Shown piece after piece: positions 55,378 to 64,000 of a stretch of DNA of 64,000 bases. The notes below the pieces were generated by a model. It saw only the letters and a program-made list of their open reading frames with translations. It ran no database searches and was not told the DNA's origin. Location of the stretch: the NCBI GenBank assembly GCA_965200825.1, contig OZ241385.1, positions 2,356,001-2,420,000 on the forward strand, written 5' to 3'. Numbering within the stretch: the first letter of the stretch is position 1; every line of letters begins with the position of its first letter. A program made the translations under genes and the position numbers. This stretch comes from Bin80 sp026709335. GTDB taxonomy: Bacteria; Bacteroidota; Rhodothermia; Rhodothermales; Bin80.

Positions 55378-56319
55378 TTAGTGCCGTGCTACTTCATATG
55401 TCCCTGGTGGATCCTTCCATATATCTTCCGGTGCTACATCTCCTAAGGGCAAATATCCGAGTTCTAGGGCATGAGATTCGGATAAGATCCATTCTGCAGA
55501 AAACCTTCCAACTGAACCCAAGAGGCCAAACCCGTTAGTTACGTTGGAGAGGGTTCCTGGTTGGGCCAAAATTTCCCGATCAAATTCTCCTCCTGGCGGG
55601 ACAAAATTATCATCAAGAATTGTGATTCGAAGTGCGATTCCAGCAAGATGATAGAAAGTATTCAGATCTAACTTGCTTGAAAGAGAATCACGGTCCTGGA
55701 TTAAATCTTTATCCATTTCCCAGACATCCGCTGTGCCTTCAAGAGCACGGCTCAGAGGTGCATAACTCAATTTGTAATCTTTGAACGTAAAGTCAGCCAG
55801 GGAAAGAAATCTGTACCACTGTTCAATTTCGAATGGAGCGCTACTTACTCCATGCCACAGAATTCGTTGTCGGGCGAGCAGTCTCGTAGTTAAAACAAAT
55901 TCAAAAGTAGGATCCAGAATCTCAATTCTTGGTTTATCGGGAACCACCGTTTCAGCATGTGTGGTCAGGTCGCCCCCGGTCGGAAGAATTTCGATTCGAT
56001 ACGTATTAGATGGGCGAATGCGGAGCGGGGCAAAAAATATATGCCCAATTCGTCCATCTGCAAAGGTGTGTACTGAATCCCGCCACTCCAGGGTTTGTTG
56101 AGTTGATAATTCAATAGATCGCACATTCACCTCCAATTCTTGACCTTCCTCCGTCAAGGTTTCCCGAATAGGGATTACACGCACGAATTGTGAGTCTCGT
56201 GCCATATCAAGGGTGCCAAAAAGTGTGTATTGGCGAGAGCTTTCAATAATTGGCGATACAGAATCCTCACAGGCCGTCAGCACTCCCAAAAGTAGAATAG
56301 GGAAGATGAATTTCCACAT
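55378..56319 (-). CDS. DUF4249-like lipoprotein
   Basis: A 313-residue lipoprotein: signal MWKFIFPILLLGVLTACEDS with the lipobox LTAC. The body starts with a plug-like strand (YTLFGTLDMARDSQFVRVIP) typical of DUF4249 proteins that accompany TonB receptors in Bacteroidota. Its ATG overlaps the receptor stop by 1 bp, so the pair is translated together. A SusD-like role in ligand delivery is inferred by analogy. Confidence 0.8.
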   Translation of the reverse strand: MWKFIFPILLLGVLTACEDSVSPIIESSRQYTLFGTLDMARDSQFVRVIPIRETLTEEGQELEVNVRSIELSTQQTLEWRDSVHTFADGRIGHIFFAPLRIRPSNTYRIEILPTGGDLTTHAETVVPDKPRIEILDPTFEFVLTTRLLARQRILWHGVSSAPFEIEQWYRFLSLADFTFKDYKLSYAPLSRALEGTADVWEMDKDLIQDRDSLSSKLDLNTFYHLAGIALRITILDDNFVPPGGEFDREILAQPGTLSNVTNGFGLLGSVGRFSAEWILSESHALELGYLPLGDVAPEDIWKDPPGTYEVARH

Positions 56320-58580
56320 TAGAATTGGAGCTTTAGTCCCACAGCGGGGATTAATGGAAGTTGATCAAGTCTTTCCAGCGTGAATAGATCAATATAAAAG
56401 AGGTTTGTCCGGTCGTAGGCGTTGGTCGCACTGGCCAAGATTGAAACAGCAGTATTTTTTGAAATTTCGAACGTGTGCTCCAGGGAAATATCCAATCGGT
56501 GATAGGAGGGAAGTCGCCCACCATAGGGATAGGTGTAGAGAACACGTGTATCTCCATGTTCTTCAAAAAGGTCGGTAGGACCACTGAGCAAAATGAATTC
56601 ATCAAACCCAAGAGCTTGGCTGAATGGGAGACCAGAACCGAATTGCCAACGAACACTCAACGTGAAATTCTTCCACTCCACACTACCCACTGTATTCAGT
56701 TGATGTTGTCGGTCATGAGGTGGAGAGAATTCATATTCACTGTCGCCAAACCAATACTCAATCTCGGTCTGTTGAGCTTGATAGCGCACCTTGGCATATC
56801 CGTAGTTCACAAATCCGTAAAACGGACCCTTGGAGATTTCAATGCGACTATCAAGTCCGATCACATTTCCATCCGCCGACTGTAAGCGTGTTGTAAATCG
56901 TGGGAAAGAGCTCCATTCGGCTATGGAAAGATTGCTCATGTTTTTGTAAAACCCTTCAACTGCCATTTGAAGCCAGGAAAATGGCCGAATCTGATATCCA
57001 GCGAGTCCATGGATTGCCCTTGGGACTTTCCCGAATGGAGCGGTTGTCCACGCTGTAAACACATCGCCAGCATCTCGCCGATCCGTGAGGCCAACGATCT
57101 CCTGATGATAAATTCCACCAGCTAAACTTACGCGATGAATGTCAATATCATAGGTGAGGCGGACGCGGGGCTCTATGAAAGTTCTACCCTTGCTCGGAAA
57201 GGAAGAAAAGCGAACGCCGGGTTGAAAACTGAGGCCTTCAACCCCTTTCAGGTCAAAAAGCAGATATCCGCCTGCCTCGCTGATAAATTCTGCGTCCTGT
57301 GTGACATTCTGAAAAACTCCACCAAGTTCGCTGTTCAGCTCGCTGAACCGGGCGTGAAGTCCCCATGAAATATCAACACGTGGGTTAAAGTGAGTTACAT
57401 TCGCAGACACATTGATTTCACTGGAATTTGAGCTTCGCGAAGGATCTGCAGGTGTGCCAAATGTATTTTCGACAGAAGAATATGACAGAAGTAATTCGGC
57501 CTGAACAGGGATTCGTGTAGGTAACAGAATGTATCTCGCTCCAATGGCTTGACTCGTCCAATTCACTTCATTAAGCGTGGAATCGGCATCAGAACCTTCA
57601 AGAATGCCGATGATTCCGCTGTCATGGGATCGCAGTCCACTGATGGACGCTTGGCTGTTCTGAGACAAATCAGCATGGAGTTTCACGAACTGATCGTTAA
57701 AGTCATAGGGCAATGGGCGATCAAGAATTCTTTCAGCTCCTTGCTCAATCACCGAAAACCTCCCGGAGATGAGCCCCGAGACCTTATCGGAAACAAGAGG
57801 TCCTTCCAAGAGCGCCGTGCTGATGAATGGTGCAGCGGACACTTCTCCAGCTATGCGCCGCTTGTTTCCATTTCGTGTTGAAATGTCAATCACAGATGAG
57901 AGGCGCCCACCATACCTGGGCCCAAACCCTCCCGCATAGACATCCGTGACGTTCAGGATACTGGATGGGAATGCAGAATAAAATCCAATCAGGTGAAACG
58001 GTTGAAATATTGTCATGCCGTCCAGAATCACCTGATTTTGTGTCGGTTCTCCTCCGCGAATAAATAGTTGTCCCCCTTGATCGCCACTGGAAACAACACC
58101 CGGCAATGTTGAAAGGTAATTCGCGAGGTCACCAGAAACATCTGGGGCAGGAATCAGGGTAATATCGCGCGGAGTGATGGACTGAAGTCCACCGGTTAAG
58201 CCGGCTGCCCCGGCGCCCTCCCGTTCAGATTCGACAACCATTTCACCCAAGAGGTCATCCGCCGGTTGCAACTCAATATTATAGGTGATAATATCGTCAG
58301 GTACAACATCGAGTGTATCTCGGTGAGGTGAAAAACCAATAAACGAGGCAGCGAGATAATAACGTCCGGGTACGATTCCACTCAGAGCAAAAAACCCGTC
58401 TCGATCAGTTGATGAGCCAATGAACGCATCCCCGTCATTTGTCAGAATCACGTTGACTCCCTGCAAAGGTTGCCCGTCTGAAGCATCTCGAACAAAGCCC
58501 CGTAGAACCGCATTCTGTGCATTGACCTGGTGAACAGTAAAAAAAATGCTCAACAGAAACAGGCGCAATAGAATATGCAT
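56319..58580 (-). CDS. TonB-dependent receptor with carboxypeptidase-like N-domain
   Basis: A 753-residue outer-membrane receptor. A signal peptide ends near VNAQ. Residues about 25-110 are a carboxypeptidase-like regulatory domain (LRGFVRDASDGQPLQGVNVILT). The plug follows (DLANYLSTLPGVVSSGDQGGQLFIRGGEPTQNQVILDG split in two), then a beta-barrel with alternating strands ending LPLIPAVGLKLQF. It imports a ligand using TonB energy; the ligand is unknown. The DUF4249 lipoprotein gene overlaps its stop by 1 bp. Confidence 0.9.
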   Translation of the reverse strand: MHILLRLFLLSIFFTVHQVNAQNAVLRGFVRDASDGQPLQGVNVILTNDGDAFIGSSTDRDGFFALSGIVPGRYYLAASFIGFSPHRDTLDVVPDDIITYNIELQPADDLLGEMVVESEREGAGAAGLTGGLQSITPRDITLIPAPDVSGDLANYLSTLPGVVSSGDQGGQLFIRGGEPTQNQVILDGMTIFQPFHLIGFYSAFPSSILNVTDVYAGGFGPRYGGRLSSVIDISTRNGNKRRIAGEVSAAPFISTALLEGPLVSDKVSGLISGRFSVIEQGAERILDRPLPYDFNDQFVKLHADLSQNSQASISGLRSHDSGIIGILEGSDADSTLNEVNWTSQAIGARYILLPTRIPVQAELLLSYSSVENTFGTPADPSRSSNSSEINVSANVTHFNPRVDISWGLHARFSELNSELGGVFQNVTQDAEFISEAGGYLLFDLKGVEGLSFQPGVRFSSFPSKGRTFIEPRVRLTYDIDIHRVSLAGGIYHQEIVGLTDRRDAGDVFTAWTTAPFGKVPRAIHGLAGYQIRPFSWLQMAVEGFYKNMSNLSIAEWSSFPRFTTRLQSADGNVIGLDSRIEISKGPFYGFVNYGYAKVRYQAQQTEIEYWFGDSEYEFSPPHDRQHQLNTVGSVEWKNFTLSVRWQFGSGLPFSQALGFDEFILLSGPTDLFEEHGDTRVLYTYPYGGRLPSYHRLDISLEHTFEISKNTAVSILASATNAYDRTNLFYIDLFTLERLDQLPLIPAVGLKLQF

Positions 58581-59066
58581 ATCAGGTGTTTTTGAAAATC
58601 AAGGTGTGTTGGAGGCTTTAAGAGCGCAGTAGCAGTAGAACCCGGTAGAGATCGATCCGTTTGCACATGTTATAGCAATATTTGTTCTTGATCGTGGGTA
58701 TCATCACTCAGACATGTTTCACACTGCAATAATCGTTCCTTTCTGGGCTTAATTCCCACATCACGGTCTGTATAGATTCTTGCCGTTCCCCGTTTAAGAA
58801 TCTCGGAGTACATGAACCAAAATATAACCTATATAATCCACAGGGATTTGTAACCCCACACCGCATCAATTGATCACGGTAGATCTTGGCGAGTCAAGTG
58901 TACGATAAACTTCCAGGCAAATCAGTATTTACTCTGTAAGTTCCCGAAAACGCCAACAAGAGAAGCGTGTTTCTCCGTAGCTGACTGGATTGGAGTAAAT
59001 CAATCAACAACAGTGGATCGCTGCACAATCAAGCAGGTTTCGGATGTATCTTACCGGATATAGGGT
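58581..59066. other. intergenic, upstream of the TonB receptor
   Basis: A 486-bp gap without a recognised gene; it must contain the receptor promoter. No strong inverted repeat or Bacteroidota -7 motif is evident on the minus strand. Confidence 0.4.
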
Positions 59067-59978
59067 TTATTGGCCGACGTAGGTGAGCCACTTGAATGGA
59101 TCATTTCCCTCCTCAACAATATCAAGAAACATCTCCTGCAATTTTTTTGTGACAGGCCCACGTTTTCCATCCCCGACAACGTATTTGTCAACCGATCGGA
59201 TAGGGGTGATCTCGGCAGCAGTACCTGTAAAGAACAGTTCGTCTGCGAGATAGAGTGCTTCACGTGGCACACTTCCTTCCTGTACAGGGATATCAGCAAT
59301 TTCGGCCAGTTTAATTACAGACGAGCGAGTAATTCCCGGTAGAATAGAGAAGCTCGTGGGAGCAGTATAAAGTGTGCCATCACGAACGATGAACAGATTC
59401 TCTCCGCTTCCTTCGGCAAGATAGCCGCTGGTGGTCAGCATGATTCCCTCAATGTATCCATTGAGAAGCGCCTCCATCTTGACCAGGCTGGCATTCAGGT
59501 AGTTGCCTCCGGCTTTTGCGAGTGCTGGCAGAGTATTCGGAGCAAATCGGTTCCAGGAGGATACTTGTACATCAACTCCCTGTTCAAATGAATCTTCTCC
59601 CAGATATGGCCCCCAAGGGAAAGCAGCAATGGCAGTTTCGACGGGGTTATCCAGTGGGTTCACTCCCATAGGTCCCTCTCCTCGAAATAATATGGGTCGA
59701 ATGTAGCTGGCCTTGAGTTTACTCCGGGAGATGATTTCAATTGACGCTTGTTCGATGATCTCTTGGTCGTAGGGGGATTGCATACGGTAAATTTTCGCAG
59801 AGTCCAACAAGCGCCGTATGTGTTCACCAAGACGATAGATCGCAACGCCTTTCTTTGTGTCATATGCACGAATGCCCTCAAAGACACTGCTACCGTAATG
59901 GATCGCATGTGAGAGGACATGAACCTTGGCGTCCTCGTGAGGGACGAATTTGCCGTTAAACCAGATATCGTATTTCAT
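59067..59978 (-). CDS. ilvE: branched-chain amino acid aminotransferase
   Basis: A 303-residue class IV PLP aminotransferase from the ATG at 59978 (MKYDIWFNGKFVP); a GTG at 60002 would add eight residues. Diagnostic text: HAIHYGSSVFEGIRAYDT, SYIRPILFRGEGPMG, LAKAGGNYLNASLVKMEA around the PLP lysine, GYLAEGSGENLF, SILPGITRSSVIKLA and FFTGTAAEITPI. It interconverts Leu, Ile and Val with their keto acids. Confidence 0.93.
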   Translation of the reverse strand: MKYDIWFNGKFVPHEDAKVHVLSHAIHYGSSVFEGIRAYDTKKGVAIYRLGEHIRRLLDSAKIYRMQSPYDQEIIEQASIEIISRSKLKASYIRPILFRGEGPMGVNPLDNPVETAIAAFPWGPYLGEDSFEQGVDVQVSSWNRFAPNTLPALAKAGGNYLNASLVKMEALLNGYIEGIMLTTSGYLAEGSGENLFIVRDGTLYTAPTSFSILPGITRSSVIKLAEIADIPVQEGSVPREALYLADELFFTGTAAEITPIRSVDKYVVGDGKRGPVTKKLQEMFLDIVEEGNDPFKWLTYVGQ

Positions 59979-60033
59979 AATTGGCAGGATTTGAAAGCGC
60001 ACTTACGTGTAAAAATATATACAGTTGCATCTA

Positions 60034-60753
60034 TCATTGGCGATGATTCAACTTTTTACGGAGGTGGCGTGTAATCAATGCAAAACGGAAGATGGTTCCA
60101 AGAATTTTGACGGATGCTTTGACGGTTCCTGTGGCGGTTCCTGTGATTTTGGAAACTCCCACGCGTTTTCTGTAGGAGGCCGGGATTTCTGTAATCCGTA
60201 AACCTCCCAAGTGTGCCTTGATTTGCATTTCGATGGTCCAGCCGAAGGTTGCATCACGCATGTCGAGTTTCATTAGCGATGTATATCTGATAGCACGAAA
60301 TGGGCCCAGGTCAGTATATCGAACTCCCCATAGCCATCGCATCAGAAAACAGGCGAGTCGATTTCCCCAGCGCGCCTGTGGCAAAAGCGCACCTTGTTCA
60401 CTCATCCCTCTGGTGCGACTGCCAATCACAAAGTCATGTGTTTCTGACTGGATTGGGGCGATCAATGCTGACATCTCATTTGGATGATCTGAATAATCAC
60501 CATCAAGAAATACAATGATATCAGGATTACGGCTCGACGCGTAGGCAAGGCCACGCAAACATGCATATCCATAGCCGCGTCTAGATTCGTGCAGAACAGT
60601 TGCTCCTGCTTCAGAGGCATTTTTTTCTGTAGCATCTGTTGAGGCATTGTTAACGACAATCACTTCCGAGGCCAGGCCAGGAGGAATATCTCCAATGACC
60701 TTAGAAATAGCTGAGGCTTCGTTAAATGCAGGTATAATTACGAGCAAGCGCAT
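60034..60753 (-). CDS. family 2 glycosyltransferase (DPM/undecaprenyl-phosphate sugar transferase type)
   Basis: A 239-residue soluble GT-A enzyme: LLVIIPAFNEASAISKVI, VNNASTDATEKNA, ESRRGYGYACLRGLAYA, the DxD-type metal site IIVFLDGDYSDHP, and TDLGPFRAIR with EMQIKAHLGGLRITEIP. This pattern is typical of enzymes that pass a sugar to a lipid carrier or build cell-envelope glycans. The acceptor is unknown. It follows ilvE on the same strand by 31 nt. Confidence 0.88.
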   Translation of the reverse strand: MRLLVIIPAFNEASAISKVIGDIPPGLASEVIVVNNASTDATEKNASEAGATVLHESRRGYGYACLRGLAYASSRNPDIIVFLDGDYSDHPNEMSALIAPIQSETHDFVIGSRTRGMSEQGALLPQARWGNRLACFLMRWLWGVRYTDLGPFRAIRYTSLMKLDMRDATFGWTIEMQIKAHLGGLRITEIPASYRKRVGVSKITGTATGTVKASVKILGTIFRFALITRHLRKKLNHRQ

Positions 60754-61012
60754 AGAGTCACGGGAAAAAAGGCGTGGTGGAGAGATAGGCTCGAAATTCT
60801 TTCAGTCTTCCCCGTAGATCCGGAGTGCAAAACGATCGGATGATTTACCATCCGGAAGAGTATGCAGATGACTACGGGGGCGCTTTTTTGCCGGATTAGA
60901 GAAAGGTATCTAGAATATTCGGGAGTGTGCAGAGGTAGAACTTCAAAGGGGTTAGGGAGTTTGGAACCGTTCGGCGTCCTATGTTTGTGAATGCTATTTT
61001 CAAAGTTACGAG

Positions 61013-61303
61013 ATGAACACATCACTTGACTCAAAGGCAGTAGTTCCCAAGAAGAAAATATCAACAGGACGGTTACGGTTTCGTGTCTTATTGCTGGTTT
61101 TGGGAGCAGTCGCTCTTTTCTTTATCATGCAACAAGTATTAAATCCTTTTGGAGATAGAGAGTATACTGAAGTCCCCCACGGAAATCATTCGCATTTTGT
61201 CCCTAAAGATCGCGATCCACGAGTTCCGCTTTCTAATTTCCCGACTCGTCCGCCCGCAGAGAACGAAAGAATTACCCCCGATGGTCGCATCGTCCCAAAA
61301 TGA
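61013..61303 (+). CDS. small single-pass membrane protein, conserved-looking
   Basis: A 96-residue protein: basic N-terminus, one membrane segment (VLLLVLGAVALFFIMQQVL at about 30-48), and an outer tail rich in Pro and charges (YTEVPHGNHSHFVPKDRDP, then ERITPDGRIVPK). I recall similar tails in other Rhodothermota-type genomes but cannot name a family. Divergent from the GT2 gene across a 259-bp gap. Confidence 0.6.
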   Translation: MNTSLDSKAVVPKKKISTGRLRFRVLLLVLGAVALFFIMQQVLNPFGDREYTEVPHGNHSHFVPKDRDPRVPLSNFPTRPPAENERITPDGRIVPK

Positions 61304-61439
61304 TACTGACCTAAAGTTAGGGAACGGATCCGGCTTGAGCACAATTATTTGAGAAGGACCAGTAGGTGGGCGTATGAATTTCGGAATGAGTAAAGGGCAA
61401 TGGTCATAGAAGGGATGGTAAGAAACGGTTGCAGTATCA

Positions 61440-62841
61440 AGATTTGGCCAAGTAATGGATTCAATCAGGGCGTCTGGGAAAATATATACACCGCGCTGGG
61501 TAGTAGATTATATGTTGATCCTGCTGTTGGACGAATCACTGAAAGATCTTCAAATTTGCAATTCCACATGTGGACCTGGCGACTTTCTTGTATCAATTGC
61601 TGAGCACGTCTGCGAGCGCGCACGTAAAGCCTCCCATAGTAACCTTCCCCGATACATTGCGACCTTGAGGAAATTGACCGGATACAATGTCGATGAAGAA
61701 GCCGTTAAGCACTGCCAGGAAAGGCTCTCATCTGTTGTGAGAAAGAGGTTAGGTCAAGATCTATCGAATGAATTTTGGCAAGTGCGAAAAATAGATGCAA
61801 TGGATACCTGGGAGCATGATCAGGGACGATTTAACTGGGTTCTAGGCAATCCACCTTACGTTCGGATTCAACATTTGGAATCTGATCGCAAGGATAGGAT
61901 CAAACGGTCCGGGTGGAGCTATTTTTATGGATCAAGTGATCTCTATATCGTGTTTTTTTTGAGTTAGCGTTGCGGTTGCTCAAAAAAAGACAGTCTTGTT
62001 TCTCTTCGTGATTTTCAGGTATTTCCGGGTGTAAGCACCTATACTTGCATTACGCATATTTGTAAAGGTGAGATTTGTAGTGATGGAGTAATTCGTCAGT
62101 GGAATGGAAAGTCGTTTTCCGTACAGGCCAGCCTTGTCAAATCCGAATTAGGTTGAACAGTTGGTGACAATTATTCTCAAACAGCAAAAAACAAAGTTTG
62201 CCAAACTCGCTGACATTGCAGATATACGTATTGGAATTCAAGCTCTGGCGGGCAAGGTGTTTATTCTTGAAGTAGTTAATTGGGAGGGTGAATTTGTAAT
62301 TGTAAAAAGCGGTGAGAGGCATTTTTCCATTGAAAAAAGCAGTCAAGTGAATCCTAAAATCATCTACTTTGAAGGAGGGAAAAGACAAGGTGAATCGGGT
62401 TATATTTTACCCCTACGTTGATGGAAAACTGGTAGATGAGAATGAGTTTTCCGTCGATTTCCTCGTGCATATCATTGATTTCTTGAAACCAAACCCCAAT
62501 TACTCGCTCGTGACAAAGGTGCATTCCTCGAATCAAAATGGTATGGATTTGAACGTGAAGTTGGAATACAAAGTGCGCTTGGGCGCAAAATTCTGACACC
62601 TGCAATGAATTCCAGGCCAAACTTCCAAATGTGCAATGACCCTGACATCGTGTTTTATTCAGGCTATTCCGTTAAGCCTCGTAACGGGGTAAAGTTGGCC
62701 ACTTTGCAAAAGGCATTGAACAGTCTGGAGATGGACCATCACATAAGGGCATTTGCATAGCCACTCTGAAATGGCTGGCACAGCTATGCCAAACGCCATA
62801 TTGCGAACTTCCCGATAGACGCAGAGCTCGTCAACTCATAA
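61440..62841 (+). pseudogene. Eco57I/N6-adenine-type DNA methyltransferase, multiply frameshifted
   Basis: About 1.4 kb that still reads, in six consecutive pieces across changing frames, as one N6-adenine methyltransferase of the Eco57I kind. Piece 1 (ATG 61455 to the stop at 61967) holds SGKIYTPRWVVDYM, the SAM motif STCGPGDFLVSIAEHV and the catalytic WVLGNPPYVRIQHL. A T8 run (61953-61960) shifts to ELALRLLKK; an A7 run (61982-61988) shifts to DSLVSLRDFQVFPGVSTYTC; then IADIRIGIQALAGKVFIL (62161-62421), VIFYPYVDGKLVDENEF (62384 on), AFLESKWYGFEREVGIQSAL with KILTPAMNSRPNF to a TAG at 62758, and the true C-terminus NGWHSYAKRHIANFPIDAEL stopping at 62841. The intact parent would be about 460 aa. 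At least five frame changes rule out function. No endonuclease is visible. Confidence 0.85.
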
Positions 62842-63057
62842 TAACACGAGTTGGATACGATTGTACTTACTCATATCTATTCTCTTGGGAATTATATCCA
62901 TGAGTAACAAGCTCATGAATCCATTTGACGGGTTCATGGAGTTCCCAACGGAAACGCTCCTCGCCGTCCATTCACACACCGGATATGTGGTGCAGACATC
63001 GCCAATCCCGGACGTAACACTAAAGAGATACAACAATTTCCTGACTTATCAAAATTG

Positions 63058-64000
63058 TTACTTATCGATATAATTTCCATTCTCTTCCTCATCAGGATTC
63101 AGCGAGCCTAGTACGCTTCCCATGATATCGGAGTAAGTCAGATCTTCTTTGCCGATCATGGATGCCTGACAGAGTCCCTCGAGCACCAATTCTTTAAGCG
63201 TCCAGTTTTCTTTTTTGATGACCGGCGATTTTTTGCCTACGGGGAATTGGCGGTTTATTAATTGATCCAGTCCCTTAACTGCCTTCAAATGCTTCTTGAG
63301 TTCTGAATCGGGCAGTTCAGGATCAAGTGTCAATGTATTGCCTTTGGCAAACCAATCCATGATATCACTGTATGTTTCCCGTTCTTTTCCTTTGAGGCTG
63401 GGATCTGGGAAATATTTGGCAAAAACCTTTTTGATAGCTTTTCCAATAAGGAGGCGTGCCACCTTTTGGGGGCCTTCCTGCTCTCCTTCATAGACCAGTT
63501 CAAGTTTGCCGGTGATTGCCGATTCAACATAATTTAAATCGCTGATTCTTACACATACCCGTGACAGGTTATGAAGGGCTGCTCTGCGTTCAGCATTTGC
63601 GATTAATGCTTCAAGTAATGAACGTGTCATTCGTGCAGAAACACCAGATTTTTGATCTACATATTCACTTGTCCGCGCTTCGAAAGCAACAACTTCAGTA
63701 ATCTGACGAATGAAATGTGGAATGGTCACATGAACTCCACCGCGCTTCTGCCATGCCTCCTGATTTGTGATTGCCATTGCGGTACTGACCTCTTTAGGGT
63801 AGTGGGTCAACACCTGGCAATCAATTCGATCTTTCAGCGGAGTGATAATATTTCCTCTGTTGGTATAGTCTTCAGGGTTTGCGCTGAATACCATCATTAA
63901 ATCTAATGGGAAGCGCACATTGAAACCTCGAATTTGAATATCCTGCTCTTCCATAATGTTGAGAAGTCCAACCTGGATCCGTGCCTGTAGATCTGGAAGT
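63058..64000 (-). CDS. AAA+ ATPase (MoxR/Mg-chelatase-like), cut by window edge
   Basis: The frame is open to base 64000 (ELPDLQ-like text LPDLQARIQVGLLNIMEEQ), so the ATG at 63954 is internal and the gene begins outside. The visible 314 or so residues are the C-terminal half: sensor FSANPEDYTNRG, arginine finger in LKDRIDCQV, a helical lid, then a charged tail with PVGKKSPVIKKENWTL and a stop at 63058. This matches MoxR/magnesium-chelatase-like ATPases annotated as sigma-54-type or chelatase proteins in this branch. Walker A and B lie outside. Partner and role unknown. Confidence 0.8.
   Translation of the reverse strand, partial: LPDLQARIQVGLLNIMEEQDIQIRGFNVRFPLDLMMVFSANPEDYTNRGNIITPLKDRIDCQVLTHYPKEVSTAMAITNQEAWQKRGGVHVTIPHFIRQITEVVAFEARTSEYVDQKSGVSARMTRSLLEALIANAERRAALHNLSRVCVRISDLNYVESAITGKLELVYEGEQEGPQKVARLLIGKAIKKVFAKYFPDPSLKGKERETYSDIMDWFAKGNTLTLDPELPDSELKKHLKAVKGLDQLINRQFPVGKKSPVIKKENWTLKELVLEGLCQASMIGKEDLTYSDIMGSVLGSLNPDEEENGNYIDK

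Noticed and set aside
62861..63073. 70-codon plus-strand frame after the methyltransferase remnant
   Set aside because: Overlaps the end of the AAA+ gene on the other strand and shows no continuation of the methyltransferase.
1..64000. CRISPR arrays, rRNA and tRNA genes
   Set aside because: I saw no regular spaced repeats, no rRNA cores and no tRNA T-loop patterns on reading both strands; a covariance search would be decisive.

Overview
This window reads as a chromosomal segment of a bacterium from the Bacteroidota side of the tree, most likely the Rhodothermota/Balneolota branch. The signs are C-terminal type IX secretion (T9SS) sorting domains on three secreted proteins, a GLPGLI-family protein, a TonB receptor paired with a DUF4249-like lipoprotein, class II (B12-dependent) ribonucleotide reductase, HslVU, and many starts without a clear Shine-Dalgarno site. 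GC content looks moderate. The placement is inferred from gene families. I saw no rRNA, tRNA or CRISPR array.

Layout. 1-2.5 kb is a mobile-element-scarred edge: an IS630 transposase tail, a GLPGLI/small secreted protein pair, a solo ISL3-like end and a truncated IS1634-like transposase. 2.7-14.7 kb carries large secreted or housekeeping genes on the plus strand: a spondin_N-GH5-CBM6-T9SS protein, a CCA-adding-enzyme-like nucleotidyltransferase, nrdJ, and a T9SS subtilisin with LRR and Ig-like domains. 14.8-30 kb is mostly minus strand: flippase, DUF6798-like membrane protein, GNAT protein, hslU, an NYN-domain gene, hslV, dacB, mreC, mreB, purH, purN and an LD-carboxypeptidase. 30-35.7 kb (plus) has WbqC-like, MscS, and two sodium/solute symporters, one with its DUF4212 small subunit. 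35.8-48 kb has pckA, an acyl-CoA ligase, moaC, floA, a pspA-coiled-coil-CNNM cluster, pyrimidine phosphorylase, rpmE and uvrB. 48.9-58.6 kb is surface/secreted: two tandem FG-GAP proteins, an ADP-ribosylglycohydrolase, a TolB-like propeller, and the DUF4249/TonB pair. 59-64 kb has ilvE, a GT2 glycosyltransferase, a small membrane protein, a decayed Eco57I-like DNA methyltransferase and the end of an AAA+ ATPase running off the window.

Most notable: the order hslV - NYN/winged-helix gene - hslU. The NYN gene has been cut after codon 24 by a complete 1,288-bp ISL3-family element (21070-22357) flanked by a perfect 8-bp duplication (AAAGATTT). Removing the element and one duplication copy restores an uninterrupted 301-codon frame that starts 12 nt after hslV stops and contains the N-terminal motif IDYEN. 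So a predicted RNA-binding or nuclease-like protein was ancestrally co-transcribed with a proteasome-like protease. Other points are the spondin_N/GH5 fusion, the methyltransferase pseudogene with at least five frameshifts, and a membrane-stress neighbourhood (PspA, coiled-coil protein, CNNM transporter, FloA).
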